A stretch of 64,000 bases of DNA from Pseudomonas sp. 102515 (GTDB lineage: Bacteria > Pseudomonadota > Gammaproteobacteria > Pseudomonadales > Pseudomonadaceae), in NCBI RefSeq assembly GCF_031085165.1, contig NZ_JAVHTY010000002.1:682001-746000 (forward strand). Direction: 5' to 3'. Below, one piece after another: positions 63,897 through 64,000 of the stretch (position 1 is its first letter; each line of letters starts with the position of its first letter). Under the pieces are notes generated by a model, which worked only from the letters and a program-made list of their open reading frames with translations, was not told the DNA's origin and did not search any database. The translations under genes were made by a program, and so were the position numbers.

Positions 63897-64000
63897 TTAC
63901 AGCAGGTCGGCGGGAACGTTGCCGCCGTTGTCGGCCAGCTTCTGCAGGACGGCCTTGTGCAGCCACATGTTCATCTGGGCGGAGTCGCCCAGCTTGTCGG
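63897..64000 (-). CDS. C-terminal fragment of an unknown gene (5' end outside window)
   Basis: The last 34 codons of a leftward gene with TAA at 63897-63899. The visible tail includes QMNMWLHKAVLQKLADNGG and ends NVPADLL. Codon use is normal. Too short for family assignment. It lies about 190 bases upstream of argF and reads in the same direction. Confidence 0.6.
   Translation of the reverse strand, partial: DKLGDSAQMNMWLHKAVLQKLADNGGNVPADLL

Overview
The window is GC-rich, densely packed DNA from a gamma-proteobacterium, almost certainly a Pseudomonas of the yellow-pigmented P. oryzihabitans/psychrotolerans type. This is inferred from typical Pseudomonas gene sets (hydroxybutyrate catabolism with its sigma-54 regulator, the glpF-glpK-glpR-glpD cluster, N-acetylglutaminylglutamine amide synthesis, argF) together with a complete zeaxanthin-glucoside cluster. 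No prophage, insertion sequence, CRISPR array or rRNA operon was seen. The window opens inside one gene (atoE-like, bases 1-718) and closes inside another (63897-64000).

Layout. 1-8238: a leftward 3-hydroxybutyrate/acetoacetate operon (GntP permease, 3-hydroxybutyrate dehydrogenase, two CoA-transferase subunits, thiolase, AtoE transporter) behind a good sigma-54 promoter, preceded by its probable enhancer-binding activator (HbcR-like) and a 3-hydroxyacyl-CoA dehydrogenase. 8387-10951: codBA for cytosine uptake and deamination, also behind a sigma-54-type promoter. 11254-17860: an acetyltransferase, then a signalling island made of a KaiC-like double ATPase translationally coupled to a hybrid histidine kinase, a LOV blue-light hybrid histidine kinase and a divergent single-domain response regulator. 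18076-24173: a hypothetical gene, a LysE exporter, tRNA-Pro, a small lipoprotein, mobA, a secreted hypothetical, moaB-moeA behind a structured leader resembling a molybdenum-cofactor riboswitch, and a YegS lipid kinase.

24196-32412: carotenoid genes. crtZ faces crtB; crtX-crtY-crtI-crtB follow a type 2 isopentenyl-diphosphate isomerase leftward, and crtE is divergent. An orphan gene resembling a gluconate-dehydrogenase gamma subunit sits between crtZ and crtB. 32480-46578: mostly housekeeping and hypothetical genes (pdeM, yeaC, DUF2797, pepN, a serine hydrolase, a second peptide deformylase, a DsbA-like protein, a bestrophin channel, an SDR, small proteins, an orphan TRAP binding protein, a KAS III-like enzyme). 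46649-48306: a ParB-like-domain protein and six tRNA genes as (Ala-Glu)x3, with promoter and terminator.

48406-54881: a GNAT protein, YnfA, YheU and the three-gene osmoprotectant (NAGGN) operon. 55207-63899: Zur-type-controlled rpmE2, metR, the glycerol regulon with GlpR-type operators, a PhzF-family isomerase, argF and the tail of an unknown gene.

An interspersed intergenic repeat (about 70-90 bp, imperfect palindrome, ends GTAGGTTGGG) occurs four times. The most unusual region is the light/time-signalling island at 13.9-17.9 kb, about 7 kb from a full photoprotective carotenoid cluster.
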